64,000 bases of DNA from Seriola aureovittata (lineage: Eukaryota > Chordata > Actinopteri > Carangiformes > Carangidae): positions 117,001-181,000 of the forward strand of contig NC_079367.1 of NCBI RefSeq assembly GCF_021018895.1, read 5' to 3'. How positions within the stretch are numbered: position 1 is the stretch's first letter; every line of letters starts with the position of its first letter. This document shows positions 62,267 to 64,000 of this stretch, piece by piece. The position numbers and the translations under genes were made by a program. The notes beneath the pieces are model-generated. The model saw nothing but the letters and a program-made list of their open reading frames with translations. It was not told the DNA's origin and searched no databases.

Positions 62267-62369
62267 CCCTCATGAGAATGAGGGAGCAAGGGGAGATAGA
62301 GCATGCAGCCCGATCCGGCGGGGGAGAGTTCTAGCCCCGCACAGGCACCTCTCCCTAGCTCTATCTCCT
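62267..62369. other. Hairpin module, copy 2, with compensatory changes
   Basis: Same layout 414 bp downstream. Hairpin 1 (62267-62284): CCCTCAT, loop GAGA, ATGAGGG. Hairpin 2: GGAGATAGAGC (62292-62302) with GCTCTATCTCC (62358-62368), both arms perfectly complementary although two pairs differ from copy 1. The inner GGGAGAG/CTCTCCC helix and the segment TCCGGCGGGGGAGAGTTCTA are conserved. Confidence 0.7.
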
Positions 62370-62411
62370 TCACCCTCTTTATCCTAAACCTAACCACTCA
62401 CCCTGTGCTCG

Positions 62412-62449
<38 letters not shown>

Positions 62450-62460
62450 CCTCTCCTCTC

Positions 62461-62496
<36 letters not shown>

Positions 62497-62937
62497 CTTC
62501 TCTCTCTCACACACACTCACGCTCCAGGAAATATGCATTTTTTAATAATTTGAATATTATTATGGAATTATGACAATATTATGTCCAAAAAACCCACTTC
62601 CGATCGTCGTAGAGACACAAGCCTGGTACCATCGGATTCCTGATCCTCACAAACCCCCAAGTGGATGTAAGTTTCAAGTCTCTAGCTCACTCAGAACAGC
62701 AGTTATTAACAAAAAACAACTTTTAAGACCTGCAATGCATTACTGGGTAATTTCCTGACAAAACCGTGAGTGAGAAGTAAAGGTAGAATGATCACTCTCA
62801 GACTGAATGCATGTTAAATTAAAGGCTACTTCACTGAACAACAACTTTTAAGACCTGCAATGCATTACTGGGTAATTTCCTGACAAAACCGTGAGTGAGA
62901 AGTATAGGTAGAATGATCACTCTCAGACTGAATGCAT

Positions 62938-64000
62938 GTTAAATTAAAGGCTGCTTCACTGAACATGAACTCAGGTGAGTAACCATAGCACTTCTAATGC
63001 TCCCTGTTGAAGACTAAGGATATTTAAATTATGGCAGATATTGCTACCAATATAATAATAATAATAATAATAATAATATTTAAAAATTCTAAAAAAAGTT
63101 CTAAAATATGTACCACTGTGTCCTGAGGTTGTGCGGTGTATGGAACACAGGACATCACTCTCTTCCACACTGTGGCGCACCTCTGAGACCGTACAGTACA
63201 TGGAATGTGGAAAAATACTTCTGAAGGATGCCAGACGAACCCGAATTGGACAAAAGGAGGACACCCTGGACTTCAAACCCTGATATAAGGTTATCCACGA
63301 TCATTTACTGCACGATTACGCCGGACGGCAGGTGAGCCAAAACACTTAAAGGTCCATGTTAGGAAATCTATACTGTACAATACGGGGATAAAATCCTGAA
63401 TATACCGAGAAAGAAAATTATTTTGATATTCAGTAGAGGAACGACCGTTATTTTAATCCTCTCATAACCAAGATTACTAAGGGAAATGTGATATTACACT
63501 TGACTATGGTAAAATTAAACCTGTTTTTTAACACCAGATTGAACCCGGACAGGGTCTTGGCCTTTAAATTCCATAACACTAAATACTGGACTGGACCCGT
63601 GACTGGAAAAATGACTATAAAACCAATCAAAGTCTAATCAGGATCTGAATACTCTTTGAAAAAAAGATCCAAACATTAAAGGATTATTGTGGAAATAATA
63701 ATAATATAATCCTGATTATATACCAGACTGAAAACAACCTATAAACCTAATATAAACCAGTTTGAATCCCCAAAGGGAACTGAAAAATTAAGATATTAAA
63801 CTATTATAAAACAGGATTATAACACAATTGGCTATGGGACACACCCTGAGACATGATCAACCTCGGGGGGGCCACCCTCAGGGGAGAATGTCTAGTGATA
63901 AACGGCCGAAACATTCGATGAGCCTGGGGTCCACTACTGATGATGTGTTCCAAAATTTAGAGGATTATTATTGTTGTTATTATTATTAATAACAACAATA
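62938..64000. repeat. Subtelomere-like tandem repeat, unit 3 (partial)
   Basis: Third copy of the same unit, essentially identical to unit 2 from its start and cut by the window end. The very low divergence between units argues for recent duplication or ongoing homogenisation. Confidence 0.96.

Larger units (their letters stand above)
59960..62937. repeat. Subtelomere-like tandem repeat, unit 2 (2978 bp, with extra segment)
   Basis: Almost identical to unit 1 up to aaaaaatcctaaccc at about 61678. There, instead of the CCCTAA array, comes an extra segment (61680 to about 62400) with CA and CT tracts, degenerate telomeric words (cctaaacctaaccactcacc) and a duplicated hairpin module. The unit then rejoins the unit 1 sequence in the CT tract before caggaaatatgcatttttta. 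This accounts for its extra 587 bp. Confidence 0.95.

Overview
The window is eukaryotic and almost certainly from a teleost fish. Evidence: spliced vertebrate genes (first coding exon of mgat5b, first four coding exons of ddx54), a vertebrate-type tRNA-Cys, tRNA-derived SINEs of fish type, decayed fish DNA transposons, long satellite arrays and (CCCTAA)n telomeric repeat. There are three 500-base N blocks (20001-20500, 37580-38079, 57069-57568). Nearly all long ORFs here are satellite or microsatellite artefacts.

Layout. 1-12808: a satellite array whose higher-order unit is 478 bp, made of three related monomers of about 172, 161 and 145 bp. A subfamily switch lies near 9.85 kb. 12809-13143: two diverged monomers of the same satellite in inverted orientation, then a SINE remnant. 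13257-21057: an AT-rich minisatellite (core tatgccttactatactatgac) interrupted by a 2.86-kb transposon copy (copy A, 14745-17602) and a gap. 21058-36636: the satellite again (subfamily II), with three SINEs in one identical site; from about 32 kb to 36.4 kb the copies carry many single-base indels. 36637-37579: a different 216-225-bp tandem repeat running into a gap. 38080-41638: transposon copy B, including a broken THAP exon.

The transposon copies are the most interesting coding remnants. The plus strand carries pieces of a THAP-type element gene. The minus strand carries a four-exon decayed gene whose residues match the cysteine-rich C-terminal (ballast) domain of P2X7 receptors. The two genes converge and overlap by 44 nt at their 3' ends. 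Both copies share the same premature stop codon, so the inactivation predates their separation.

41639-56588 is ordinary genic DNA: non-coding sequence with microsatellites and one V-SINE-like insertion, the first coding exon of mgat5b (50941-51008) behind a leader rich in upstream ORFs, then ddx54 exons 1-4 (54575-56588) with a tRNA-Cys-like gene in intron 1. ddx54 breaks off inside exon 4, and mgat5b has no later exon here, so the order of these two genes is suspect or unusual.

56584-64000 is subtelomere-like: a 2.4-3.0-kb unit repeated in tandem, with perfect and degenerate CCCTAA repeats and CT/CA tracts. One unit contains a duplicated module predicted to fold into two hairpins, whose stems differ between the two copies only by compensatory changes. 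No real gene was seen in the satellites or in the subtelomeric block.
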